Source of the DNA: Loktanella sp. 5RATIMAR09
GTDB taxonomy: Bacteria > Pseudomonadota > Alphaproteobacteria > Rhodobacterales > Rhodobacteraceae
Assembly: GCF_001419985.1 (NCBI RefSeq)
Contig: NZ_LJAL01000006.1
Span: forward strand, 1-64,000
Length of the DNA: 64,000 nt
Reading direction: 5' to 3'
Below, piece by piece: positions 48,208 through 58,155 of this stretch. The position numbers were made by a program, and so were the translations under genes. The first letter of the stretch is position 1. Every line of letters begins with the position of its first letter. The notes below the pieces were generated by a model. That model was given only the letters and a program-made list of their open reading frames with translations. It was not told the DNA's origin and searched no databases.

Positions 48208-48768
48208 GTGCGCAAGTTAATATCAGCCCTGCTTTATACGGCCCTTATGGGTCTTGCAAACACTGGCCACACCGATGTGGCCGCAGCAGAAGCGATGCGC
48301 GAAGGTGATATGCGCAAACTGAACTTTCACAGCGCCCCTGTTGCAGCGTCCGATGTGCCTTTCACTGGCGCCGATGGCCGCGAGATGACACTGGCGGATT
48401 TCGGCGGCAAATATGTAGTCCTGAACTTTTGGGCCACATGGTGTGCGCCTTGCCGCGTAGAGATGCCGCATCTGTCTGCTTTGCAAACCGCGATGGGCGG
48501 TGACCAGATGGAAGTTGTCACGATTGCCACAGGCCGCAATCCGCTGCCCGTCATGCAGCGGTTCTTTGAGGAGATAGAAGTCGACAATCTTCCGCTTCAC
48601 ACCGATCCGCGTCAAAGCCTTGCGCGCGGCATGGGCGTCTTGGGGCTGCCTGTGACCGTCATCCTGGACCCTGATGGCTATGAAATTGCGCGGATGCAGG
48701 GCGAGGCGGACTGGTCCAGCGAAAATGCGATGGCGATCATGCAAGCGTTGATCGGGCCGGAGAGCTGA
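48208..48768 (+). CDS. TlpA-like thiol:disulfide oxidoreductase
   Basis: The 186-residue protein has an N-terminal hydrophobic signal segment and a thioredoxin domain with [13 protein letters not shown] (active CPxC-type site, here CAPC) and a cis-Pro segment GLPVTVILD. It probably reduces periplasmic disulfides, for example in cytochrome maturation. GTG start with AAGGAAG upstream. The promoter must lie inside argH because the gap is 14 bases. Confidence 0.88.
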   Translation: MRKLISALLYTALMGLANTGHTDVAAAEAMREGDMRKLNFHSAPVAASDVPFTGADGREMTLADFGGKYVVLNFWATWCAPCRVEMPHLSALQTAMGGDQMEVVTIATGRNPLPVMQRFFEEIEVDNLPLHTDPRQSLARGMGVLGLPVTVILDPDGYEIARMQGEADWSSENAMAIMQALIGPES

Positions 48769-48793
48769 ACAAATATACGTCAGTCAGGCCCCG

Positions 48794-49363
48794 CTAGGCC
48801 CGCCCTGCTGTCGCGGATAGCAAAAGCGGGTTAATCCCCAAGAGCTTGAGTGCGGCGGACCATTTCCCTGCATTATCCGCCCCGAACAGGATTTCGTCGT
48901 TGGGCGCACAGGTCAACCAGCCGTTCTGGCGGATTTCGTATTCCAACTGCCCCGGCCCCCAACCGGCATAGCCAAGCGCCATCATCGCGACATCGGGGCC
49001 TTCACCTTTTGCCAGATCCTCCAGCACCTCAAGTGTTGCTGTCATGCGGTAATTGTCATCGACGTCCAGTGTGCCATTGTCCGATGCATAATCACTCGAG
49101 TGCAGGACGAACCCGCGCTGATAATCCACAGGCCCACCGTAATGCACCCGCAAATCACGCGCATTGGGAGACACCGGAATCTCCATCTGTGCGAGGAGTT
49201 TGGAGAAACGAATGCCTTCTTCGGGCTTGTTGACGATCAACCCCATACCGCCCTCGTCCGAATGGGCGCACATATAGACCACGGTCTTTGCAAAACGCGG
49301 GTCCGACATATCGGGCATCGCAATCAAAAGCTTGCCGGCAAGTGACGAATCTGGATTGGTCAT
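48794..49363 (-). CDS. yqgE: YqgE/AlgH family protein (UPF0301)
   Basis: The 189-residue protein has the family start LAGKLLIAMPDMSDPRF, then GGMGLIVNKP and YGGPVDYQRGFVLHS, and GYAGWGPGQLEYEI. The family role is poorly defined (AlgH has been linked to transcription control). The start at 49363 gives the usual length; ATGs at 49384 and 49408 are possible, and 49384 has an AGGG upstream. Confidence 0.87.
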   Translation of the reverse strand: MTNPDSSLAGKLLIAMPDMSDPRFAKTVVYMCAHSDEGGMGLIVNKPEEGIRFSKLLAQMEIPVSPNARDLRVHYGGPVDYQRGFVLHSSDYASDNGTLDVDDNYRMTATLEVLEDLAKGEGPDVAMMALGYAGWGPGQLEYEIRQNGWLTCAPNDEILFGADNAGKWSAALKLLGINPLLLSATAGRA

Positions 49364-49467
49364 GGGGACAAGATGTGTAACCATGCCCTGTGACGCAAGC
49401 ACCATCATTGCAAAGCCTGATGCAATCGTGACTTCCCATTGCAGCCGGGATGCATAAGTAAGGTCTC

Positions 49468-50271
49468 ATGCGCAACAAACTGCTCACTGCTCTCGCCCTT
49501 GTCACCTTGCCGACCCTCGCGGTCGCCGAGGACTACAGCGATATGGCCAGCGTCGAGATCCTGCCGGGCTGGCGCACAGCATCAGGCGATCATGTTGCAG
49601 GTATCAAAATAACGCTTGAACCCGGATGGATCACCTATTGGCGCGCGCCGGGCGAGGCCGGTATTCCACCGTATTTCCGCTTTACCAGTCACAGCACCAT
49701 CAACGGCATCACGCAACATTGGCCTGTCCCAGAGGTCTTTGACGACGCAGGGCTTGTGTCGATCGGTTATGACGACAGCGTGATCTTTCCACTTACCATC
49801 TCTGCCCCGCAAGCGGCAGGTGAAATGGCAATATCAGGCGAGCTGACCATCGGTGTCTGCGAGGAAATCTGCATCCCTGTCACTTTCACCTTCGACACGC
49901 TTTTGCCCGAAGCTGGTGCCCGTGATGCAAGCATCGTCGCGGCCATCGCCGATGCGCCCCTGAGTGCTGATGCGGCAAATGTCGGGGCTGTGACCTGCAC
50001 GATCGAGCCAATTCCCGACGGGCTGCGCATGACGTCGAAGATCAACGTGGCCCAAGTCAGCGAGTCAGAGTTTGTCGTGGTCGAACCAAGCGACCCGCAA
50101 ATCTGGGTCTCTCAGGCAGAAATCAGCCGTGTCGGTGATACGCTAAGCGCGACCGTCGATATGGTGCATCCCAGTGGTCAGCCCTTTGCGTTTGACCGTT
50201 CTGCTGTGCGGATCACCGTCTTGGGCGACAACGGGCAAGCCATTGATCTGCGGGGCTGCACCGGCGGTTAG
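49468..50271 (+). CDS. Stand-alone DsbD N-terminal-domain protein
   Basis: The 267-residue secreted protein has a signal peptide ending in AVAED and an immunoglobulin-like domain corresponding to DsbD-alpha, with the redox Cys pair in GVCEEICIP near residue 132. The membrane beta domain and the thioredoxin gamma domain of DsbD are missing. It could pass electrons to periplasmic partners, possibly with the TlpA-like protein 700 bases upstream. Its stop overlaps the convergent RND gene by 4 bases (TTAG). Confidence 0.8.
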   Translation: MRNKLLTALALVTLPTLAVAEDYSDMASVEILPGWRTASGDHVAGIKITLEPGWITYWRAPGEAGIPPYFRFTSHSTINGITQHWPVPEVFDDAGLVSIGYDDSVIFPLTISAPQAAGEMAISGELTIGVCEEICIPVTFTFDTLLPEAGARDASIVAAIADAPLSADAANVGAVTCTIEPIPDGLRMTSKINVAQVSESEFVVVEPSDPQIWVSQAEISRVGDTLSATVDMVHPSGQPFAFDRSAVRITVLGDNGQAIDLRGCTGG

Positions 50272-53200
50272 CGCCGCGCGCTGCGCCATCCCTGACCCAA
50301 CACCGCAGCGACATAGATCATCAAGAACACCGCCATCAGACCCAATACATAAAGGCCCATTGCAACACCGACGCCGCCGTTCAATATCGGCAGAATGGCC
50401 GCCATCGTAGGCAAAGGCGCGCCGGTCAGCAGAACCGGTGCCACGGTCAGCGCAAACAGCCCCACCGCCAACACGACCCCCAGACCCGCAGGGACAAACA
50501 TGGCGGCCCGACGCCCGCGCAGGGCGCGTTTCGCAGACAGGATTTGCCGCTGCACATCGGCCTGCATCGCCATCACCGACGGCACAACCAAAAGCACAAG
50601 CACCATGCCAAAGGCCAAGCCGAAAACAAGCGTCACGACGGTTGGTTTCAGGAACTCGGCCTGATTGGACCCTTCATAGAGCAGCGGTGTCAGACCCAGC
50701 ACTGTCGTCAAAGTCGTCAGCATCACAGGGCGCAAACGGTCCACCGTTCCGTCAATGATGGCAGGCACCAGCCCGCGATCCTGCGCGTATTCATCCACCG
50801 TCGTGACCAGAACGATACTGTCATTAATGATGATCCCCACCATCCCGATCAGGCCGACAACCGTAAACATGCTCATCGGGATATCCCAAACGTGGTGGCC
50901 GAAAATTGTTCCGACCAGCGCAAAAGGAATGATCGACATCACGACTATGGGCCGCGTCCAGCTGCTGAAAATCCACGACAGTGTCAGGTAGATCCCCAGC
51001 AAAACCAGAATCAGACCCGTCCGCGCGTCGCTCAGGAAACGGTCTTCCTGCTCGCTTTGTCCCGAGAGTTGGGTTTCGATCCCGAAATCGCTCTCGATGC
51101 GTGGCAGGATATCCTCGTCGATGATCTGCTGGATCTCCGTGGCCCGCGCCGCATCCTCACCATCCAGATCACCGATCACAGAGATCAACTGGATCCCGTT
51201 TTCACGGCGCACGGTGGAAAACCCGGTCCGGCTCTGCACTGTCACAACATCCGCCAGCGGCAGATAGAAGCCATCCGCAGTCCTGATCTGTGTCCGGTCA
51301 AGGAAATCCGATGACAACTCACTGGGCGGCAATTCCACGCGGATCGTCGCGGACCGTGCCCCGTCAGGGTAACTGGCCGCCTCGATCCCGCCCAGCCGGT
51401 TGCGCAGCACGCGGCCCAGACCATCAATGCCGAGGCCCAGCGCCTCACCCTGCGGGGTCAGTTCAAGGATCAGTTCTTCCTTGTCATAGGCCAGCGTATC
51501 TTCAAGACCCGAGATTTCGGGAAACCGCGCCAGTTCGGTTTTCAATGCCTCGGCGGCGGCCTTGAGCGTATCACTGTCCGCCCCGAACATCTGCACATCC
51601 AGACTATCCCCACCGGGGCCAGAGCCCCACCGGCGGAAGCTAACGGTCTCGGCCATCGGATGCTGCACGATGGCGTCTTGCAGGGCACTCACAAAGGCAA
51701 AGCTGGTATAGGGGCGACTGTCGGCATCAATCAATTCAATCGTGATCGCGCCTAACTGGTCTGCATCTTTGGTATCGGATCCGGCAATCGCGCGACCCGA
51801 ATTTCCGCCAATCTCGGCCACCACATAGCTCAGCGGGTTCACGCCGTACTCGGCCTCATACTCCGCACCCAGCGCCTCTGTTGCGCGCTGCATTTCGCGC
51901 ATCATCTCAAGCGTGTCTTCGCGGGTTGCCCCGGGCAACATGGCGAAATTACCGGTGACCTGGCTTTGCTCGGGCGAGTTGAAGAACCGCCAACTGACGT
52001 CGCCTTTGATAAATAGCGCAATCTGGCTGGCAAGCAGCACCAACGCCATTGCGAAGACCGGATAGCGCGCCTTGATCACCAAACCCATAAACGGCCGGAA
52101 CAGCGTTTCCCTGAACCAGTCAAAGCCACGGTTCACCGTGCGTGACGGCCAGTCGTACCAGTGATCCTTGGCCGAATGCGCAATAGCATGGGAGAGGTGG
52201 TTGGGCAGGATCAGGAAACATTCCACCAGACTGGCCGCAAGTACAACGATCACAGTGAACGGAATGTCCGAAATCAAGTCACCGAAACGCCCGCCGATAA
52301 TGACCAGCCCGAAGAAAGCAATAATCGTCGTCAGCGTCGCCGAAAACACCGGGCTGAACATCCGCTTCGCCGCCCGCTCTGCGGCGACTGTGGGGTCTTC
52401 GCCCAGATGCCTGACGCGGTAATCTGCGTGTTCGCCCACCACAATCGCATCATCCACGACGATCCCGAGCGTGATAATCAACGCAAAAAGCGAGATCATA
52501 TTGATTGTGATCCCGACCGCATACATCAGGGCAATCGCGGCCAGCATCGCCACAGGAATTCCGAAAGCGACCCAGAAAGCCGTCCGCGCGTTCAGGAACA
52601 AGAAGAGCAACGCCACGACAAGCAACAGCCCCGTCAGACCGTTATCAAGCAAGATATCCAACCGCGCCTGAATCAACTCGGCCCGCCCGTTCGTCAGCGA
52701 GATCGACACACCTGCAGGCAAAGACGCGGTCAGTTCTTGTGCCACCTCTTCGACTGTTGCCTGCATGCCGATCGCATCACCCGTGGCCGAACGTGCGACA
52801 CGTACCTTGATCGCCGGATCGTCGCCGACGAAATAGGCACGTTCACGGTCCGCGCCCTCAACACGTACCGTGGCCACATCCGCGATCGTCAACTGCGATC
52901 CGTCGGGGTTGGAGCGCAAGACAATCGCACCGATCTCTTCCGCGCTGCGTTTGGCAACTCCGGTGCGGACCCGCGCATTGGCGGATACCTCGCCCGCGGG
53001 ATCAGCGGCGGCTTCTTCTGCAATGCGCGCAGAGATATCGGCAAGCCCGATGTCATACTGCACCAGCGAAATCGACGGCACCTCGACAATGGTCGAAGGC
53101 GCCGCAACACCTTGTACAGTCACGCTCGTGACACCCTGCGCAAACAACCGCGATGAGAATTCATCGGCAAAACGGCCCAACTGATCCACGCCCACAGGGC

Positions 53201-53663
53201 CGGTGATGATCACATCTGTGACACGATCCGACCAGCCGCCACGCCGCACGTCGGGCTCTTCTGCATCCTCCGGCAGGCTGTTGACACCATCCACGGCCAG
53301 CTGCACGTCTTCGGTGCCGCGATCAATATCATAGCCCGGCTCGAATTCGATGCGGATCGACGCGCCCCCTTCGCGGGATGTCGCAGACGACGAGGTGACG
53401 CCTTCAACCCCGAGCAAAACGGGCTCCAGTACCTGCACGATGGCAGCGTCCACATCCTCTGCGCCAGCCCCCTGCCAAGCGACAGACACGGTCAGATCAT
53501 CAACCACGACATCGGGAAAGAACTGCGCCCGCATGTTGGGAAAGGACAGCAACCCCGCTGTCAGCATCAGCACCAACAGCAGGTTTGCCGCCGTGCGGTG
53601 GCGCGTGAAATAGGACAGGATGCCGCCTGCGCCTGCGTTCAGCCTTTCGCCACCCGTGACCAT
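50268..53663 (-). CDS. RND-family efflux permease with C-terminal extension
   Basis: The 1131-residue RND protein has TM1 near residue 25, two large periplasmic loops, and TM4 LGIVVDDAIVVGEHADYR with both relay Asps. TM10 reads VGIIINDSIVLV, where AcrB has Lys. Beyond the normal end at VVPSVMAMQ it continues for about 80 residues with two more hydrophobic helices (starting near 1050 and 1095), giving probably 14 membrane spans. It follows its adaptor with a one-base overlap. The substrate is unknown. Confidence 0.87.
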   Translation of the reverse strand: MVTGGERLNAGAGGILSYFTRHRTAANLLLVLMLTAGLLSFPNMRAQFFPDVVVDDLTVSVAWQGAGAEDVDAAIVQVLEPVLLGVEGVTSSSATSREGGASIRIEFEPGYDIDRGTEDVQLAVDGVNSLPEDAEEPDVRRGGWSDRVTDVIITGPVGVDQLGRFADEFSSRLFAQGVTSVTVQGVAAPSTIVEVPSISLVQYDIGLADISARIAEEAAADPAGEVSANARVRTGVAKRSAEEIGAIVLRSNPDGSQLTIADVATVRVEGADRERAYFVGDDPAIKVRVARSATGDAIGMQATVEEVAQELTASLPAGVSISLTNGRAELIQARLDILLDNGLTGLLLVVALLFLFLNARTAFWVAFGIPVAMLAAIALMYAVGITINMISLFALIITLGIVVDDAIVVGEHADYRVRHLGEDPTVAAERAAKRMFSPVFSATLTTIIAFFGLVIIGGRFGDLISDIPFTVIVVLAASLVECFLILPNHLSHAIAHSAKDHWYDWPSRTVNRGFDWFRETLFRPFMGLVIKARYPVFAMALVLLASQIALFIKGDVSWRFFNSPEQSQVTGNFAMLPGATREDTLEMMREMQRATEALGAEYEAEYGVNPLSYVVAEIGGNSGRAIAGSDTKDADQLGAITIELIDADSRPYTSFAFVSALQDAIVQHPMAETVSFRRWGSGPGGDSLDVQMFGADSDTLKAAAEALKTELARFPEISGLEDTLAYDKEELILELTPQGEALGLGIDGLGRVLRNRLGGIEAASYPDGARSATIRVELPPSELSSDFLDRTQIRTADGFYLPLADVVTVQSRTGFSTVRRENGIQLISVIGDLDGEDAARATEIQQIIDEDILPRIESDFGIETQLSGQSEQEDRFLSDARTGLILVLLGIYLTLSWIFSSWTRPIVVMSIIPFALVGTIFGHHVWDIPMSMFTVVGLIGMVGIIINDSIVLVTTVDEYAQDRGLVPAIIDGTVDRLRPVMLTTLTTVLGLTPLLYEGSNQAEFLKPTVVTLVFGLAFGMVLVLLVVPSVMAMQADVQRQILSAKRALRGRRAAMFVPAGLGVVLAVGLFALTVAPVLLTGAPLPTMAAILPILNGGVGVAMGLYVLGLMAVFLMIYVAAVLGQGWRSARR

Positions 53664-55117
53664 CAGCTGCCCATCCGGGCTTCCAGCCGTGTCACAGTTT
53701 CGGACGAGACTTCATCCGCTTCAAGCTGGCTGATAATCCGCGCTTTGACGTCATCGGGCATTCTGCCTTCCGTGACGAATGCGATCAGTTTCGCGCGGCG
53801 GCTGTCATCCAGTGTAATCATCTCGGGCACTGCGTCCTGTTCAACACCGCCGGGCGTGACCGGGCGCACCTTGATGCCGGCACCCAGCAAGGGTGAGCGT
53901 TCCGCAACAATCACCGCCCCTGCGTTGTCGCCCACATCAATAATCACATCATCGCCCTGACGACGCAGCAGCGAGACCTGCGCCACGCGCAAACGCTCTT
54001 CTTCACCCACAACCAGCACCGTCTGGTCCGGTGCGACAGCTGTGGCGGGCACCAGTGCCACGTTGTTCAACGCGGGTTCATTGATCCGTACCGTCACGAA
54101 ATCACCGGGACGAAATCCGGCAGAGGCATCCAGTTCTGCAAACAGCAAGCGCCCTGTCTGGCCCGCACCGACGGCGGCCCCTTCGCGCATGATCCGGCCC
54201 GTGGCGCGCAGGTTTACGCCGGATACGTCCAGCGTCACGGCCAATGGCGCTTTGATCAACGCACCGTTTTCGTCCAGCAGCCGCGCATACTGGGATGTCG
54301 AGACGCGGAACGACACCTCCAGCCGGGTCGGATCGACCAGTTGCGCAAAGCGTTCGTTGGCCGTGACGCGCCCGCCGGGGCTGATTGTCACTTCCGTCAA
54401 AGTGCCTTCAAAAGCCGCCACAACCTCTGTATCGACGACCGCCCGCTGTGCTTCGGCGAGGTTGATCTGCTGGCGCGCCAACCGTGTCGTTGCCTGATCA
54501 ATCCGTGCTTGAGCCGATGCTACTGCCTGCCTGCGCGTTAATACCGCCGCCTGCGCAGCAGATGCCGCCAATTCCGCCGTTTCCACCGCTGCCGCCGTGC
54601 CCACACCGCGCGTCGCCAGATCACGTGCACGCGAAAGCGCCTGATCGCGCAGGGCTTCTTGGGCGCGCGCGGCGCTTAACTCATCCTCGGCCAGAACCAA
54701 CGCCCGCTCTGCGTCGCGCAGTTCCGCCTGCGCATCCTGTAAATCGGCACGCACACGGGCCAATGCCGCCTCTGCCTCGACGGGATCAATGCGCAGCAGC
54801 AGATCGCCTTGCCGAACCGTGCCGCCTTCGACCAAAGCATCGCTGGAGGACAGGACGGTCCCGCCAATCGCACTGCGTAAATCAAGCGTCCGCTGACTGC
54901 GCAGTTCGCCAAACACCGTCAGTTCGGGGACAATTGTCTGCGGTTGCAGTGTCAGGACGTTGACCGCCAAAATCCGCTCGCGCTGGGGGAAATTCCGCGG
55001 CTCTTCGTTCATGCGCGCCACGACAGCACCGCGCACCAACTCACCCGCCCAAGCGACAAGAGCCAGCGTCACCGCCAGCAAGAACACACCTGTCAGGCTT
55101 CGGCGTAGAAACCGCAT
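53663..55117 (-). CDS. RND periplasmic adaptor with long coiled coil
   Basis: The 484-residue protein has an N-terminal anchor (GVFLLAVTLALVAWAGELV), a lipoyl half-motif GGTVRQGDLLLRIDPVEAEA near residue 95 and a long Ala/Gln/Arg-rich hairpin (about 115-215). The other lipoyl half and barrel follow. A helical C-terminal tail (DDSRRAKLIAFVTEGRMPDD segment onward) is longer than usual. It would work with the permease at 50268. The outer-membrane factor is not encoded nearby. Confidence 0.87.
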   Translation of the reverse strand: MRFLRRSLTGVFLLAVTLALVAWAGELVRGAVVARMNEEPRNFPQRERILAVNVLTLQPQTIVPELTVFGELRSQRTLDLRSAIGGTVLSSSDALVEGGTVRQGDLLLRIDPVEAEAALARVRADLQDAQAELRDAERALVLAEDELSAARAQEALRDQALSRARDLATRGVGTAAAVETAELAASAAQAAVLTRRQAVASAQARIDQATTRLARQQINLAEAQRAVVDTEVVAAFEGTLTEVTISPGGRVTANERFAQLVDPTRLEVSFRVSTSQYARLLDENGALIKAPLAVTLDVSGVNLRATGRIMREGAAVGAGQTGRLLFAELDASAGFRPGDFVTVRINEPALNNVALVPATAVAPDQTVLVVGEEERLRVAQVSLLRRQGDDVIIDVGDNAGAVIVAERSPLLGAGIKVRPVTPGGVEQDAVPEMITLDDSRRAKLIAFVTEGRMPDDVKARIISQLEADEVSSETVTRLEARMGS

Positions 55118-55189
55118 GTCAAATATCCTCAGTCTGCCGTTTGGAGGTAGCTGGAAAAGCAGCCCTTTCCAGTGAAACGCACAAAGCCG

Positions 55190-55732
55190 TTACTTCCGTC
55201 GCAGATGTTCATCCAGACGCGGCATGATTTCAACAAAATTGCAGGGACGGTGCCGATAGTCGAGCTGCTTGAGCAGGATTTCATCCCATGCGTCCTTGCA
55301 GGCGCCCGGCGATCCCGGCAGCGCAAAAAGATACGTGCCATGGGCCACACCTGCTGTGGCACGGCTTTGCACCGCACTCGTTCCGATTTTCTGCATGCTG
55401 ACTATCGTGAAAATGGTGCCAAAGGCATCAATCTCTTTTTCATAGACATCGCGGTGCGCTTCTACGGTGACATCCCGCCCCGTCAGGCCCGTACCACCGG
55501 TAGAGATGATCACATCAACCGCATCGTTCGCGCACCAATCGCGCAACTGTTGCGCGATCCGGTCGCGTTCATCCGCCACGATTTTTCGATCCGCCAGCAC
55601 GTGCCCTGCTGCAGCGATCCGGTCGACCAAGGTCTGACCGGATTTATCGTCGGCCATCTGGCGTGTGTCACTGACCGTCAACACCGCGATACGGACCGGC
55701 ACAAAGTCTTTGCTTTCATCAATACGGCTCAT
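55190..55732 (-). CDS. moaB: Molybdenum cofactor biosynthesis protein MoaB
   Basis: The 180-residue protein has the MogA/MoaB fold with the molybdopterin-binding STGGTGLTGRDVT near residue 75 and LFALPGSPGACKDAWDEIL near the C terminus. It takes part in molybdopterin adenylylation or binding. The ATG at 55732 gives the family N terminus; upstream sequence belongs to the UDG gene region. The 72-base gap to the adaptor gene upstream of 55190 shows nothing notable. Confidence 0.92.
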   Translation of the reverse strand: MSRIDESKDFVPVRIAVLTVSDTRQMADDKSGQTLVDRIAAAGHVLADRKIVADERDRIAQQLRDWCANDAVDVIISTGGTGLTGRDVTVEAHRDVYEKEIDAFGTIFTIVSMQKIGTSAVQSRATAGVAHGTYLFALPGSPGACKDAWDEILLKQLDYRHRPCNFVEIMPRLDEHLRRK

Positions 55733-55752
55733 GGGATCTCGCTTTGTTGTGG

Positions 55753-56541
55753 TTAACCGCGCAAACGCGCCTTCAGGGACAAAAGATCGGCCCAAGCCTC
55801 GCGCTTTGCAATCGGATTGCGCAACAAATAGGCCGGATGGAACATCGGCAGGCAGGGTTTGCCAAGCACCTCGACCCACTCTCCGCGCATGCGGGTGATG
55901 CCGGTGCGCCCCAGCAAAGCCTGACACGGTGTGTTGCCCATCAAAACAATAATTTCGGGATCAGCCAGCGCGATGTGACGCTCCAGAAACGGCAGCATCA
56001 TCGCAATTTCGCTGGCGTCAGGCGCGCGGTTCGAGGGCGGACGCCATGGCAAAACGTTGGTGATATAGACAGCTTGGGCCGCGTTATCGGCAGCACGGCC
56101 CATCTGGATCGCCTCAAGCATCCTGTCCAAAAGCTGCCCTGCGCGGCCCACGAACGGCCGCCCCGCACGGTCCTCTTCACGGCCCGGCGCTTCGCCTACG
56201 ATCATCACCCGGGCGGCGGGGTTGCCATCGCTGAACACAAAACTGCGCGCGCCTTTTTTCAGCTCGCAATGCTCAAAGGCCTGCATCGCGCCACTGAGCG
56301 CATCAAGATCAGCAGCCGTTTGTGCCGCGGTGCGCGCAAGCGCCGGCGCGTCCACGTCTGGCGCTTTCACGATTTCGGGCGTTCCGACGGGTTTCTCGGG
56401 GGTTGCCGCCTTCGGCACAGGTTTCACCACCTCGAGCGCATAGCGGTCAACGGGCGTGTCCAGAATGGCGTCTGTCACCCCCAATTCCACCTGCCATTCA
56501 AGCAGTGCGCGGTCGGTCCAATATGTGTTCTGCGAATCCAT
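55753..56541 (-). CDS. Family-4-like uracil-DNA glycosylase lacking Fe-S ligands
   Basis: The 262-residue protein has motif A GEAPGREEDRAGRPFVG (from residue 116) and motif B FHPAYLLRNP (near 234), as in family 4 UDGs, plus NVLPWRPPSNRAP near 163. Of the four cysteines that bind the [4Fe-4S] cluster in that family, only C92 is at an expected place. The segment is HCELKK rather than a Cys-x2-Cys pair, the Cys before RPP is W166, and the Cys in the EIxAC segment is M182. It should still remove uracil from DNA, but probably without a cluster. It has a Pro-rich linker at 40-65. Confidence 0.83.
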   Translation of the reverse strand: MDSQNTYWTDRALLEWQVELGVTDAILDTPVDRYALEVVKPVPKAATPEKPVGTPEIVKAPDVDAPALARTAAQTAADLDALSGAMQAFEHCELKKGARSFVFSDGNPAARVMIVGEAPGREEDRAGRPFVGRAGQLLDRMLEAIQMGRAADNAAQAVYITNVLPWRPPSNRAPDASEIAMMLPFLERHIALADPEIIVLMGNTPCQALLGRTGITRMRGEWVEVLGKPCLPMFHPAYLLRNPIAKREAWADLLSLKARLRG

Positions 56542-56645
56542 CTGTTGCAGGATATGCCGGATTGCGCGGCTTGCGTAGTGCTTGCGGCATTGATGCGCAC
56601 GGCAGGGGTGCCTATAAGGCAGAGAACCACTGCTAAGAGGGCCTC

Positions 56646-57602
56646 ATGACATTTCGCGCCAAGCATCTTTTGGGCATCGAACCTCTGCATCCCACCGAAA
56701 TCACCACATTGCTGGATTTGGCCGATAGCTATGCCGAGCATAACCGGCGCGGTATCGCGCACCGTGATGTGCTCGCGGGGCTCACGCAGATCAATATGTT
56801 CTTCGAAAACTCTACACGGACGCAGGCCAGTTTTGAGCTGGCGGGGATGCGCCTTGGTGCGGACGTGATGAACATGGGCATGCAGGCGTCATCGGTTAAA
56901 AAGGGCGAGACCCTGATTGATACGGCCCTGACGCTGAATGCCATGCGGCCTGATCTTCTGATCGTGCGGCACCCGCATTCCGGTGCGGTCGATCTTTTGG
57001 CGCAAAAGGTCAATTGCGCGGTCCTCAACGCAGGCGATGGCAAGCACGAACACCCCACGCAGGCACTGCTTGATGCGCTGACCATCCGGCGTGCAAAAGG
57101 GCGGCTCCACCGCCTGTCCATCGCGATTTGCGGGGATATCGCGCACAGCCGCGTGGCGCGGTCCAACATCATGCTGTTGGGCAAGATGGAAAACCGGATC
57201 CGCCTGATTGCGCCGCCCACGCTGATGCCGTCGGGCGTTGCGGATTTCGGGGTCGAGGTGTTCGAGAACATGGAAGAGGGCCTCAAAGATGTCGATGTCG
57301 TCATGATGCTCCGGCTGCAAAAGGAACGCATGGATGGCGGGTTTATCCCCTCCGAGCGGGAGTATTTCCACCGTTACGGGCTGGACGCAGCCAAGCTGGC
57401 GCACGCCAAGCCCGACGCGATTGTCATGCACCCGGGGCCGATGAACCGCGGTGTGGAAATCGACGGAAACATCGCAGATGACATCAACCGTTCCGTCATT
57501 CAGGAACAGGTCGAAATGGGCGTTGCAGTGCGCATGGCCGCGATGGACCTGCTGGCACAAAACCTGCGCGCGGCCCGTGGGCCGCAAGAGGTCATGGTAT
57601 GA
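56646..57602 (+). CDS. pyrB: Aspartate carbamoyltransferase catalytic subunit
   Basis: The 318-residue protein has the carbamoyl-phosphate site [10 protein letters not shown] near residue 56, [15 protein letters not shown] near 132 and the aspartate-loop region [11 protein letters not shown] near 222. It makes carbamoyl-aspartate for pyrimidine synthesis. No pyrI is adjacent. It overlaps the next gene by 4 bases, and the pyrC' gene follows in the same unit, as in pyrBC' operons where a dead dihydroorotase is structurally required. Confidence 0.95.
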   Translation: MTFRAKHLLGIEPLHPTEITTLLDLADSYAEHNRRGIAHRDVLAGLTQINMFFENSTRTQASFELAGMRLGADVMNMGMQASSVKKGETLIDTALTLNAMRPDLLIVRHPHSGAVDLLAQKVNCAVLNAGDGKHEHPTQALLDALTIRRAKGRLHRLSIAICGDIAHSRVARSNIMLLGKMENRIRLIAPPTLMPSGVADFGVEVFENMEEGLKDVDVVMMLRLQKERMDGGFIPSEREYFHRYGLDAAKLAHAKPDAIVMHPGPMNRGVEIDGNIADDINRSVIQEQVEMGVAVRMAAMDLLAQNLRAARGPQEVMV

Positions 57603-58153
57603 GCGAGACCTTTCAAGTCAGCGCGACCGAGCACGGTGTTATCCGTATTTTCATGGTTAATCTGACCGCAGATGAGGCCGCCCGCTTTGCCGAAAACCCT
57701 GACGGGGCCACCCCCGCGCCGATCAACCGCGCTTTGGGTGTGGACGCACTTGATCACGCCTTCGTCGAACTCGTCGCGCTGAAGAACCTCGATGGTGTCG
57801 GGCTCGCCGGTTATCTGGTTGAGGGGTTGGGCGTGGCCGAGGCCGATGTCGCCCCTTACCGGTCACGGCTGAACGGCATGTCAGGCCATGTGTTGATCGT
57901 GTCGTCAAAAGCCTTCGGCGGGCGCGCAGCAACGATCGGGCCCGTGGCACCGCTCAAATGGATCGGGACATATACCGAAGAAGGCGCCTCGGTGAAATTC
58001 GAACCGCTCCCGTCGAAAGGTGCCGAAGGCAACGTCGCAAGCCCAACCACCAAAGCACCGAAATCGGACGCACGGATCGGCGGCATGATCGCAATGTATG
58101 CGCTGATCGCGATGTTCTCACTGGTGGGACTGATGATCTGGGTGGCAGGATAG
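57599..58153 (+). CDS. Conserved-looking membrane-anchored protein between pyrB and pyrC'
   Basis: The 184-residue protein has a soluble alpha/beta domain (residues 1-145) and one C-terminal helix ([19 protein letters not shown]). I do not recognise a family. The ATG overlaps the pyrB stop (ATGA) and the stop lies two bases before pyrC', so all three are co-translated. A segment [19 protein letters not shown] contains a plausible loop, but no catalytic motif is evident. A tail-anchored partner of the transcarbamoylase complex is possible but unsupported. Confidence 0.7.
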   Translation: MSETFQVSATEHGVIRIFMVNLTADEAARFAENPDGATPAPINRALGVDALDHAFVELVALKNLDGVGLAGYLVEGLGVAEADVAPYRSRLNGMSGHVLIVSSKAFGGRAATIGPVAPLKWIGTYTEEGASVKFEPLPSKGAEGNVASPTTKAPKSDARIGGMIAMYALIAMFSLVGLMIWVAG

Positions 58154-58155
58154 AA

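Noticed and set aside
52161-53156. 331-codon plus-strand frame opposite the second RND permease
   Set aside because: Antisense shadow with Arg/Asp-rich composition and no motif.
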